This document shows positions 25,931 to 33,486 of a stretch of 64,000 nucleotides of DNA, in pieces. The translations under genes and the position numbers were made by a program. Each line of letters starts with the position of its first letter. Position 1 is the first letter of the stretch. This DNA comes from UKL13-3 sp943369665 (lineage in GTDB: Bacteria; Bacteroidota; Bacteroidia; UKL13-3): assembly GCA_943369665.1 (NCBI GenBank), contig CALRNX020000001.1:806001-870000 (forward strand). The letters are read 5' to 3'. The notes beneath the pieces were generated by a model. The model had not been told where the DNA came from, did not search any database, and saw nothing but the letters and a program-made list of their open reading frames with translations.

Positions 25931-27272
25931 TACATCCCTTTTATTATTTCTATTGGCAACTACCACACTTTTCGCCCAACAAAAAGGAGAACCTTTTGAA
26001 GGTATTGATCAAACCTGGCAAAACGGAAGCGACCGGAGAGATTCTTCAGTTTTTAAGAAAATGGAATATTTTACACCCAGCATTTTAATGGATGTAAACT
26101 ACACATACTCCTTTAACAAGCCGAATGATAATACTGTTGTTGGCTCAACAGCCCTGGCAAGAAACAATGAAATTCAACTTTCGGCATTGCATTTTGGTGG
26201 CGACTTTAATTACAACGGAGCAAGGGCTCGTGTCATGACTCAGTTCGGAACACGCTCTGTTGTTGTGCCACGCAATGATTACAGCCCATACCGCGGACAA
26301 TACCAATTGGCAAATGCATATCGTTATTTAAGTGAAGCGTATGCTGGTTATCATTTCAACAAATGGTATGGTATCAATATTGATGCAGGTATGTTCATGT
26401 CCTACATTGGCTTAAACTCATATTACCAAGTCGAGAATTGGGAATACCAGGCTTCTTTTACCTCTGATAATACACCCTGGTTTTTTAACGGAGTTCGCTT
26501 GCAGGTATTTCCTACCAAACACCTCAAAGTTGAGGGATGGCTCATTAACGGTTGGCAGAGTTATGGCAAATTCAATAGCATGCCCGGATTTGGGGGAAAT
26601 ATTACATGGATGCCAAACAGCAATGTCAAATTATTAACCAATGATTATTACGGAACAGATGCTGCAGGACTCGCTCAGCGCAAACGTTTTCATTCCGACA
26701 ATAGTTTGCTTGTTCGTTATGTAAACAAACCCACATCAAAAGGGATTAGCAGAATGGCTTTTTCATTAACGGGTGATTTTGGTTTTGAAAAAGGAGCAGG
26801 TGTAAATGCCTTTACAGATGGAAATGCAACCGAAGGGCCAGCTCAATATTTTGCAAGTGCCATGTTTTACAACCGCATTTGGTTTGCTCAAAATAAATTC
26901 GCATGGACCGTTGGAGGAGGCATCATGACCAACCCCGGACGCTACCTTGTATTGTATCCCACAGGACAAGCAAGCCCATTACCAAACCCGAATAACCCAA
27001 CACAAACCGAAGGTGCTTATCCTTTCAGCGCCAATCCGGGCGATCAGTTTACAGGATGGGATTGTTCAACGAATATAGACTTCATGCCCAATCAAAGTAT
27101 TACCTTCAGAGCTGAGTTCGTTTACCGAAATGCCAGTGTTCCCTACTTTGCTGGGGCCGGAGGTGTAACATCACAAACGGGTTATACAACAACCGCGCTT
27201 GATCCAAACTGGAGACCCGACCTGGTAAAATCGGAGAGCCGGATTATTTTAGCCGCATTGTTCAGACTATAA
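25917..27272 (+). CDS. outer membrane beta-barrel protein, BBP2/OmpL-like porin
   Basis: A 451-residue protein with a signal peptide ending in LFAQQ and a body of repeated amphipathic strands (YFTPSILMDVNYTYSF, ALHFGGDFNY, AYAGYHFNKW) ending in a terminal strand with aromatic residues (ILAALFRL). It fits the putative beta-barrel porin-2 group. Porins of this type often accompany potassium (kdp-type) genes in Bacteroidota, and this one follows Kup at 135 bases. A strong terminator follows. Confidence 0.8.
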   Translation: MEKISTSLLLFLLATTTLFAQQKGEPFEGIDQTWQNGSDRRDSSVFKKMEYFTPSILMDVNYTYSFNKPNDNTVVGSTALARNNEIQLSALHFGGDFNYNGARARVMTQFGTRSVVVPRNDYSPYRGQYQLANAYRYLSEAYAGYHFNKWYGINIDAGMFMSYIGLNSYYQVENWEYQASFTSDNTPWFFNGVRLQVFPTKHLKVEGWLINGWQSYGKFNSMPGFGGNITWMPNSNVKLLTNDYYGTDAAGLAQRKRFHSDNSLLVRYVNKPTSKGISRMAFSLTGDFGFEKGAGVNAFTDGNATEGPAQYFASAMFYNRIWFAQNKFAWTVGGGIMTNPGRYLVLYPTGQASPLPNPNNPTQTEGAYPFSANPGDQFTGWDCSTNIDFMPNQSITFRAEFVYRNASVPYFAGAGGVTSQTGYTTTALDPNWRPDLVKSESRIILAALFRL

Positions 27273-27352
27273 GTCAGGGATCAGGAGTTGGGGGTTAGTG
27301 ATTGGAGAATTTATCATAAGAGCAGAATATAACGTTACACATAAAAATTACA

Positions 27353-27398
27353 ACAAGCCAAACTATCAGTAATTACTGATAGTTTGGCTTGTTTGTTT
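27353..27398 (+). terminator. terminator after the porin gene
   Basis: A perfect 40-base palindrome: arms 27353-27372 and 27373-27392 are exact reverse complements with no bases between them, followed by a T-rich GTTTGTTTT. It can end transcription from the kdp/kup/porin set. Confidence 0.85.
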
Positions 27399-27428
27399 TC
27401 TACCAATATTCTCTTCCTCAAAATTTTA

Positions 27429-27461
27429 TTTGCAATTGTTATTTTTTATCTCACATATTTG
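27429..27461 (+). promoter_or_regulatory. possible promoter of the leader transcript
   Basis: TTTG (27429-27432) and CATATTTG (27454-27461, one base off TAnnTTTG) are 21 bases apart. Transcription would begin near 27467, very close to the first leader ATG at 27473. Confidence 0.35.
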
Positions 27462-27472
27462 CACCACACAAA

Positions 27473-27553
27473 ATGACAAACACACAACACATATCTGTTT
27501 CTTTACATCGAATGCAAAACTGCATGCGAATGTGTTGTGCTATGTGCAACTAA
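27473..27553 (+). CDS. Met/Cys-rich leader peptide 1 (proposed attenuator)
   Basis: A 26-codon frame with stop. Residues 14-25 read MQNCMRMCCAMC: four Met and four Cys in twelve positions. Such runs of a single pathway's amino acids in a short frame ahead of the genes of that pathway are the mark of ribosome-mediated attenuation (as in trp, his, thr leaders). CAAC at 27547-27550, next to the stop, could pair with the GTTG at 27534 or with the one at 27568, allowing alternative folds. There is no obvious intrinsic terminator in the following 300 bases, so Rho or translational control would be needed. Confidence 0.55.
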   Translation: MTNTQHISVSLHRMQNCMRMCCAMCN

Positions 27554-27686
27554 GCACTTATTCACAGGTTGTCGCCACACCTTCTTAAGCTGACGAAACA
27601 ATCCATTTACCATTTACAGAAATAAAATCGCATCACAGGTGTACACAACTATTACACTTCCGTTCAATCCAAATTCAACCCGCACA

Positions 27687-27746
27687 ATGTGTGGGATGAT
27701 GATGATGCGTATGCGTTGCTCAACGCAACACTTACTCCTCCGTTGA
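27687..27746 (+). CDS. Met-run leader peptide 2 (proposed)
   Basis: A 19-codon frame reading MCGMMMMRMRC then STQHLLLR and stop: six Met and two Cys in the first eleven residues. Its ATG lies in the loop of a small hairpin (27679-27695). The Met run comes from a GATGAT-type repeat, so chance is more likely than for peptide 1; the closeness to a Met/Cys gene is what makes it interesting. Confidence 0.35.
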   Translation: MCGMMMMRMRCSTQHLLLR

Positions 27747-27748
27747 TA

Positions 27749-27769
27749 AGGATGCAGGAAGCATCCTGC
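27749..27769 (+). promoter_or_regulatory. two mutually exclusive hairpins in the leader
   Basis: AGGATGC (27749-27755) pairs with GCATCCT (27761-27767), or GCAGGA (27754-27759) pairs with TCCTGC (27764-27769). The two forms exclude each other, just after the stop of leader frame 2. No T-run follows either. Confidence 0.4.
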
Positions 27770-27892
27770 AACACTTGCCCAAAACAAAAGATCAAATCCC
27801 AAACAAGGATCGATCTCGGAAAATTCGCATGTCGCTGGCCACGCACGACCTTTTCGGCCAAAATCATTTTAAAACCTTAATTCAACAACAAC

Positions 27893-29092
27893 ATGACTAC
27901 TTATAAATTAGATACTCAGATCATTCATCATATTCCCGTAGACGCTTTAACCGGAGCCATCAGCGTTCCCATTTACCAAACATCTACCTTTGTGCAGGAG
28001 GCCCCCGGAGTAAACAAAGGGTTTGATTATTCACGCAGCAATAACCCAACCCGCCAGGCTGCCGAAAACCTAGTGGCAACACTGGAAGAAGGACATGCAG
28101 GATTTGCTTTTGCCAGCGGACTGGCTGCCATTGATGCTGTATTGAAACTCCTGAAAAGTGGAGATGAAATTGTAGCCTGCGATGATATTTACGGAGGATC
28201 GTTTCGCATCTTCACGCATATCTATGAAAAATTTGGGGTAACGGTAAAGTATGTTGATACGACCAATGTCCAAAATATCATTGATGCCGTAACAGAGAAA
28301 ACAAAATTTGTGTGGATTGAAACGCCCACCAACCCTACCCTTAAAATTTCTGATATCAGGGCCATTGCCGCTATCGCGAAAACAGTTGATGCATTGCTCG
28401 TGGTTGACAACACGTTTGCCTCACCCATCCTGCAACAGCCTCTTACCATCGGTGCCGATATCATTATTCACAGCGCCACCAAATATTTAGGAGGTCACTC
28501 AGATATTATTGCTGGAGTTGTGATTACCAAAACACCAGAGCTGAGTGAAAAAATTAAATTCATTCAAAACTCCTCAGGTGCAGTACTCGGACCATTCGAT
28601 TCATGGTTGCTCATTCGCGGCATTGAAACGCTTGCTTTGCGCGTTGAAAAACATGCAAGTAATGCCCAAAAAGTTGCCAACTTCTTAAACACACAATCGT
28701 TTATCGACAACCTGTATTATCCTGGATTGGAAAGCCATCACAACCATCATATTGCGAAAAAACAACAAAGCGCATTCGGCAGTGTGATCTCATTTTCATT
28801 AAAAGAAGATACGATTGAAGCAGCCGAACAATTTGTGACAAACACACAACTGTTTAAGCTGGCCGAAAGTTTGGGAGGTATTAAAAGTTTGATCTGTCAC
28901 CCGGCACAAATGACCCATAAATCCATTCCTGCCGAAAAAAGAAAAGCTTCGGGAATCCAGGATTCATTGATTCGCCTATCAGTTGGGCTCGAAGATGCAG
29001 ACGACCTGATCGCTGATCTGAAACAAGCATTTTCAAAAATTCAAAAGCTAAATATTCAGGCAGAACAAGCGCATGCAGCTGAAGTCTGTTGA
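27893..29092 (+). CDS. Cys/Met metabolism PLP enzyme (cystathionine gamma-synthase/lyase type)
   Basis: A 399-residue pyridoxal-phosphate enzyme. Seen: YSRSNNPTRQAAE (substrate and PLP contacts), FASGLAAIDA, and the PLP lysine in HSATKYLGGH, preceded by VVDNTF. It joins or splits cystathionine: as a synthase in methionine synthesis, or as a lyase towards cysteine; sequence alone cannot decide. The family is about 380-400 residues. Its context (homoserine dehydrogenase nearby and Met/Cys-rich leader upstream) favours a role in methionine synthesis, so metB-like. A weak hairpin follows. Confidence 0.85.
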   Translation: MTTYKLDTQIIHHIPVDALTGAISVPIYQTSTFVQEAPGVNKGFDYSRSNNPTRQAAENLVATLEEGHAGFAFASGLAAIDAVLKLLKSGDEIVACDDIYGGSFRIFTHIYEKFGVTVKYVDTTNVQNIIDAVTEKTKFVWIETPTNPTLKISDIRAIAAIAKTVDALLVVDNTFASPILQQPLTIGADIIIHSATKYLGGHSDIIAGVVITKTPELSEKIKFIQNSSGAVLGPFDSWLLIRGIETLALRVEKHASNAQKVANFLNTQSFIDNLYYPGLESHHNHHIAKKQQSAFGSVISFSLKEDTIEAAEQFVTNTQLFKLAESLGGIKSLICHPAQMTHKSIPAEKRKASGIQDSLIRLSVGLEDADDLIADLKQAFSKIQKLNIQAEQAHAAEVC

Positions 29093-29127
29093 TAGCAAAA
29101 AGCAAACAGCAGCAAATTCATAAACCG

Positions 29128-29147
29128 CCACAAACAATTGTGGTTTT
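29128..29147 (+). terminator. weak terminator-like hairpin
   Basis: CCACAA (29128-29133), loop ACAA, TTGTGG (29138-29143), then four T. The short stem is weak, so leakage into the next genes is likely. Confidence 0.35.
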
Positions 29148-29195
29148 ACAAACAAAAAAATATTGATCAATTAATGACAAGCATATACTATTAAA

Positions 29196-29633
29196 GTGAA
29201 CAAGGAAATTAACAACTTAAAACTCGTTCCGGCATTCGAAACCAAACATTCATTTATGGTTTTCCCGGAAGACATGAATTACGCAGGCACGCTTTTCGGA
29301 GGAAAGGTGCTGGCCGAAATGGATCTCACCGCATTAAAAGCTGCAAGAAGGATCTTATACGGAACAGCATGCGATGGCGCAGTAACCGCCAGCTTAAACA
29401 AAGTAGACTTTAAACGCCCTGCACATTTGGGAGATATCATCGAACTCAATGCACATATCTGCAAGCTCGGCCGAAAGTCTATTGAAATTTATGTTCTTGT
29501 TTCCAAGGAAAATCATTTGGGTGAAGTTGAAACGATTTGCGATGCCACGTTTGTTTTTGTCTCACTAAAAGAGGGTGTTCCACACCCGCACAATTGTATG
29601 CTTGCCAATAATCAAAAACCTAATTTAAACTGA
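29196..29633 (+). CDS. acyl-CoA thioesterase, hotdog fold
   Basis: A 145-residue thioesterase of the YkhA/cytosolic acyl-CoA type. The segment PEDMNYAGTLFGGKVLAEMD has the conserved acidic helix (N-x-x-G-x-x-FGG-x-x-L), and FKRPAHLGDIIELNA is the second. The start appears to be GTG, because the next ATG would remove the start of the fold. It lies one base before hom, so it is co-transcribed with it; its link to amino-acid synthesis is unexplained. Confidence 0.85.
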   Translation: MNKEINNLKLVPAFETKHSFMVFPEDMNYAGTLFGGKVLAEMDLTALKAARRILYGTACDGAVTASLNKVDFKRPAHLGDIIELNAHICKLGRKSIEIYVLVSKENHLGEVETICDATFVFVSLKEGVPHPHNCMLANNQKPNLN

Positions 29634-29634
29634 C

Positions 29635-30879
29635 ATGACAAAACAAAAACTCAAGATAGGATTATTTGGCTACGGCTGCGTTGGCAGTGGCTTATACGAG
29701 GTGCTAAAGCGCACACCCAACTTTAATGCAGAAATTGTAAAGATCTGCGTGAAGGATAAAACCAAACAACGCAATATTCCAGCACACCATTTTACATTCG
29801 ATAAAAATGAATTACTAAATGATGAAAATATCAATGTGATCGTGGAGTTGATTGATGATGCCGATGATGCACATGATATCGTGACCACCGCTTTGCAAAA
29901 AGGCAAGGCTGTGGTAACGGCCAATAAAAAATTACTGGCTGAGCATTTCACCGAGTTGTATTTGTTGCAGCAACAATACAATACACCGCTGTTGTACGAA
30001 GCTTCTGTAGGTGGCGCCATTCCCATTATCCGCACATTGGAAGAATATTACGACAATGATACGTTGAGCTCCATAGAAGGAATATTGAATGGTACGACTA
30101 ATTTTATCCTCACCAAAACAAGCAATGAAGGAAAAGGATATGAGGAAGTACTAAAAGAAGCGCAACAATTGGGCTTTGCCGAAAGCAATCCTACACTGGA
30201 TGTACAGGCTTTCGACCCAAAATTTAAACTCATCATTTTATTGGCCCACGCCTTTGGACTTATTGTAAAACCCGAAGCCATTTTAAATTACGGTATTCAC
30301 CACCTCACTGAAAGGGATGTACAATACGCAAACGAAAAAGGATACAAACTCAAACTGGTGGCACAGGCAAGTAAAGAAAATGACAAAGTGAAAGCGTTTA
30401 TCATTCCCAAATTTGTACCGACCGACAATGCCTTTTACCATGTGAATAATGAATTTAATGCGGTGCAAATCTCCGCAGCATTCAGCGACAAACAACTGAT
30501 GAAGGGCAAAGGTGCGGGTGGCTACCCAACCGCAGCAGCAGTGCTTTCGGATATTTCTGCATTAAGTTATGATTACAAATACAGCTACAAAAAAATAGCA
30601 CAACCCAACGAGTTGGAGCTGGACAATAATGCCCTAATCAATATTTACCTGCGCTACACAAACAACGAGATCTTTGAAACCCTTCATTTTGAAACCGTGG
30701 AAGAAGAATTTGTGAGCAAAGAATACAAGTATATTATTGGCAAGGTTTCCATTAAGGATTTGTTAGAGATAAAGTTGAATGAGCTTGCCGGGATTTTTGT
30801 AGCTGAAATCGAAGAGCCGGTATTGAATGTTGGAAAGATTGAATTTGAAGCACTGAATTTGGAAGCTCAGAAAGTTTAA
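29635..30879 (+). CDS. hom: homoserine dehydrogenase
   Basis: A 414-residue enzyme that reduces aspartate semialdehyde to homoserine with NAD(P)H, the branch point to methionine and threonine. The nucleotide fold GLFGYGCVGSGLYE is at residues 9-22, ANKKLL is at ~100, and the substrate segment is EASVGGAIPIIRTLEEY followed by ILNGTTNF. The Lys of the DPKFKL segment is in place. No aspartokinase fusion. It starts one base after the thioesterase stop. Its transcript ends at the strong hairpin that follows. Confidence 0.93.
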   Translation: MTKQKLKIGLFGYGCVGSGLYEVLKRTPNFNAEIVKICVKDKTKQRNIPAHHFTFDKNELLNDENINVIVELIDDADDAHDIVTTALQKGKAVVTANKKLLAEHFTELYLLQQQYNTPLLYEASVGGAIPIIRTLEEYYDNDTLSSIEGILNGTTNFILTKTSNEGKGYEEVLKEAQQLGFAESNPTLDVQAFDPKFKLIILLAHAFGLIVKPEAILNYGIHHLTERDVQYANEKGYKLKLVAQASKENDKVKAFIIPKFVPTDNAFYHVNNEFNAVQISAAFSDKQLMKGKGAGGYPTAAAVLSDISALSYDYKYSYKKIAQPNELELDNNALINIYLRYTNNEIFETLHFETVEEEFVSKEYKYIIGKVSIKDLLEIKLNELAGIFVAEIEEPVLNVGKIEFEALNLEAQKV

Positions 30880-30896
30880 ACGCTATTTTAAAACCG

Positions 30897-30932
30897 AAAA
30901 CGGCCGCTTTAGAAAGTGGCCGTTTTTGTTTT
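30897..30932 (+). terminator. terminator after hom
   Basis: Arms 30897-30910 and 30913-30926 pair with one G-U, with a two-base gap, followed by a T-run. It separates the amino-acid genes from the accessory stretch. Confidence 0.85.
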
Positions 30933-31094
30933 TGGAATAAACCATTATCTTCACATTTTCATACACACTTCTGGGTATAAATTTAGCAGTATTCTTAATA
31001 TTAGGCATATATACTCGCTAATGTTAGAAAGTTCAGAACAACTTCGTTCTCAGATTTGCGATAAGTAAACTTGATAAGAGTATTCAACAAAAGA

Positions 31095-31697
31095 ATGGCA
31101 GAGCAAATAAGCCTTGAAGAGCGACAGTATAGGCTTGCAATTGATGCAAGAGATAAACTAAATGACAACTATCACAAGTGGATGAATTTCTACTATGTTG
31201 CTAATGGTGCAATATTAGTAGCGATTACAACTTTGTTCAACAAAAATGAAAGGGATAATGGAATATTTCTTCTTTCATTAATGGGAATTTTCATTTGCTT
31301 ACTTTGGAACTTTTCTTGTAAGGGATATTATTACTGGTCAAACAATTGGATAAATATCATAATAACACTTGAAAAAAAAGTAACAAAAGACAACAACGAT
31401 CTTCTTGTTTATTCCGCGTTTTCAAAAAGAGTTATTGACGCAGAAACGAACTCTTGGCTTCCCCTAAGACCTGCAAATATTTCGACTCCAAAAGTGACAT
31501 TACTATTTTCAACTTTTTCGGTTATTGCTTGGACAACGTTTTCAATTGTTGAGTTTTTGATGCTATTCTCACATTTATCCCTGTGTTGTAAAATAATTAT
31601 AATAGTTGCAATAATTACAGTAGTGTTACTAGTTTTTCTGAAATTGCCAAGGTTCGTAAAAAGTAGACATGAAAACAAACATACATATATTGAATAA
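31095..31697 (+). CDS. membrane protein, RipA/8xMP-like
   Basis: A 200-residue protein with four predicted membrane helices: about 32-48, 57-77, 135-160 and 163-185. A soluble segment (about 80-134) lies between the second and third, and both ends are charged. The pattern YRLAIDARDK...KWMNFYYVANGA, then LMGIFICLLWN and YYYWSNNW, recalls the RipA-family octameric membrane proteins (8xMP); I recall the pattern and have not checked it. The frame is open to 31071 (TTG), but ATG 31095 is the better start. AT-rich relative to its neighbours. 68 bases from DUF262 gene; a weak hairpin (31728-31750) lies between. Confidence 0.65.
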   Translation: MAEQISLEERQYRLAIDARDKLNDNYHKWMNFYYVANGAILVAITTLFNKNERDNGIFLLSLMGIFICLLWNFSCKGYYYWSNNWINIIITLEKKVTKDNNDLLVYSAFSKRVIDAETNSWLPLRPANISTPKVTLLFSTFSVIAWTTFSIVEFLMLFSHLSLCCKIIIIVAIITVVLLVFLKLPRFVKSRHENKHTYIE

Positions 31698-31765
31698 CAA
31701 ATACTTATATTTCAAAGTATCGCATGTAAGGCCAGAAATTCACAAGCCTTTTAAAAATTTAAATC

Positions 31766-32824
31766 ATGAGTAAAGAAACAATACTATTACAAAAGTTGGA
31801 TGACACTAAAAATAGTCTAAGTACAGACCGTTTAGATATGTCATTCGGTGAAATTATGAGTATGTACGAAAGGACTGAAATAATAATCGACCCTATATTT
31901 CAAAGACTATTTCGATGGACCGAATTTCAACAAACAAGATTTATAGAGTCCCTTCTACTTGGAATTCCAATACCTCCAATATTTGTGGCGGAAGATAAGG
32001 ATGGTCGATGGGAATTAGTAGATGGTTTACAAAGAATATCTACCGTTTTTTCCTTTTTTGGATTGTTAGATAAACTTCCAGAAAAAAATAATTGGATTTT
32101 AAAGCATGGTGAACTAATTCCAGAATTAGAAAATTTCGGTTGCAAAGATTTACCATTAAAACTTCAGTTAAATATCAAAAGAGCTGTCTGTAGAATTGAA
32201 ATCGTTAAATGGAACAGCAAATATGATATGAGATATGAGTTATTCAATAGACTTAATACTGGTGGAGCCAGACTCACTGACCAAGAAATTAGAAACTGTA
32301 TATTTAGGGGTGTATCAAATGACTTTAACGCTTTCTTAAGTGATGAAGCTAAACAGCCTTTATTTATTGATTTGATTGGCCCCACGGAAAAACAAGTTGA
32401 AGAATTATATCTTGACGAACTTGTTTTAAGATTTTGCGCCTTATATGAAAATACAGCTAACATCAAGGAAAATATTTCTGAACATATGACTTCTTTTATG
32501 AAGGATGTTGTTTCTCAACCAGAACGAATTGATAAGTTCAAAAACATGTTCAATCGGACAATATCACTTTTAAAACCTATTGGAAAAGAGGTATTTAGAG
32601 GATCAAACAATGTATTGTCAACAAGTCTTTATGATGGTATTACCATAGGAGTTGCACAAAATATTGAAAAGTATGAAAAAAAAGATACTCCATACCTAGT
32701 CAATAAAATTATGCTGTTAAAGACTGATGAAGAATTTAGGAAAGCATCAGGATCTGCGGCAAATAGTAAAACAAGGATTCAAAAAAGACTTCAAGTTGCA
32801 AACGAGATCTTCGAAAAAGAATAA
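31766..32824 (+). CDS. DUF262 domain protein (ParB/GmrS-like fold)
   Basis: A 352-residue single-gene DUF262 protein. The two key segments are DPIFQRLFRWT (42-52) and VDGLQRISTV (85-94, family form DGQQRLTTL), which make up the nucleotide-binding, ParB-like core. The HNH/DUF1524 nuclease half seen in the GmrSD restriction enzyme is absent; residues ~240-352 are helical. In the GmrSD type IV enzyme this domain hydrolyses nucleotide to drive cleavage. The following HEPN gene begins one base after the stop, so it is the likely effector. Much more AT-rich than the housekeeping genes. Confidence 0.85.
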   Translation: MSKETILLQKLDDTKNSLSTDRLDMSFGEIMSMYERTEIIIDPIFQRLFRWTEFQQTRFIESLLLGIPIPPIFVAEDKDGRWELVDGLQRISTVFSFFGLLDKLPEKNNWILKHGELIPELENFGCKDLPLKLQLNIKRAVCRIEIVKWNSKYDMRYELFNRLNTGGARLTDQEIRNCIFRGVSNDFNAFLSDEAKQPLFIDLIGPTEKQVEELYLDELVLRFCALYENTANIKENISEHMTSFMKDVVSQPERIDKFKNMFNRTISLLKPIGKEVFRGSNNVLSTSLYDGITIGVAQNIEKYEKKDTPYLVNKIMLLKTDEEFRKASGSAANSKTRIQKRLQVANEIFEKE

Positions 32825-32825
32825 A

Positions 32826-33455
32826 ATGGATTTATTAGTTGCAGAAATACAATCGGATATAAATTGGAGAGTTTCAGAGATTTCCAATATTAAAACTATT
32901 CCTTTAAGATATAACATACTTGATTCGCACAAAAAGACGCTAATCTTATACTCAGTACCCTCTTTATATTCACTTTGGGAAGGCTATGTAAAAAATACAT
33001 TTCAATTATTAACATCTTATTTAAATAATTTAGAAATTCAGTCAAGACTTGTTCATATAAACATTTTGACCCATGCTATTGAAAATGAATGCCTATTGGG
33101 AAATGAGAGAAAACATTTTGATAGAAAAATTAATTTAGTCGAATCCTCTTTAAACATATATGACTCTTTATTAAGTATTAAACAAAGTATCCCGACTGAA
33201 TCCAATGTAAATTATAAAGTAATAAATAAAGTACTCGAAAGATTTAATATTCGATTTTTAGATAATAAATACGAAAGACCTTTAAATAGATTATTACTTT
33301 TTAGAAATAAAATTGCTCATGGAGAGAATTCGATTACCGTGAATACAAACGATATTCAGGATTTTTCATTTTTAATCCAAAATTTAATGTATGATATATT
33401 GGTATTGATTGAAGATTATCTTAGAAACGAGTTTTATAAAAGAATGCCATTGTAA
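32826..33455 (+). CDS. HEPN domain protein, MAE_28990/MAE_18760-like
   Basis: A 209-residue helical protein with the HEPN ribonuclease motif RNKIAH (R160 to H165; R-x4-H) in the last quarter, followed by GE. The rest is helical, and the N-terminal part (SDINWRVSEI...LYSLWEGYVK) resembles the MAE_28990/MAE_18760 groups. HEPN proteins of this type are commonly RNA-cutting toxins or defence effectors. The frame continues upstream into the DUF262 gene (to 32727), but ATG 32826, right after that gene's stop, is the natural start. It converges on murF-alr, 31 bases away. Confidence 0.78.
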   Translation: MDLLVAEIQSDINWRVSEISNIKTIPLRYNILDSHKKTLILYSVPSLYSLWEGYVKNTFQLLTSYLNNLEIQSRLVHINILTHAIENECLLGNERKHFDRKINLVESSLNIYDSLLSIKQSIPTESNVNYKVINKVLERFNIRFLDNKYERPLNRLLLFRNKIAHGENSITVNTNDIQDFSFLIQNLMYDILVLIEDYLRNEFYKRMPL

Positions 33456-33486
33456 GATAAATTAACATACGCAACTATCACATACC

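Larger units (their letters stand above)
27273..27892 (+). promoter_or_regulatory. 620-base leader region of the Cys/Met enzyme gene
   Basis: It holds, in order: the porin terminator (27353-27398), a possible promoter (27429-27461), a Met/Cys-rich 26-codon frame (27473-27553), a second Met-run frame (27687-27746), and overlapping hairpins (27749-27769). No known SAM riboswitch consensus is seen. The leader length is about 420 bases from the likely start to the enzyme ATG. Confidence 0.6.

Noticed and set aside
27614..27880. Longer reading frames on both strands in the leader of the Cys/Met gene (27689-27880 plus, 27614-27802 and 27664-27867 minus)
   Set aside because: They have no signal, domain or sensible composition, and overlap the proposed leader peptides; they look like chance frames in a low-stop region.
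27554..27890. SAM riboswitch upstream of the Cys/Met enzyme
   Set aside because: I looked for the SAM-I core (CTTATC, GGCAACC-type and GTGC elements) and SAM-II pattern and saw neither in the expected order.
32727..32825. HEPN protein extended 33 codons upstream into the DUF262 gene
   Set aside because: That extension overlaps the end of the DUF262 coding frame and is Lys-rich with no fold; ATG 32826, one base after the stop, is the natural start.
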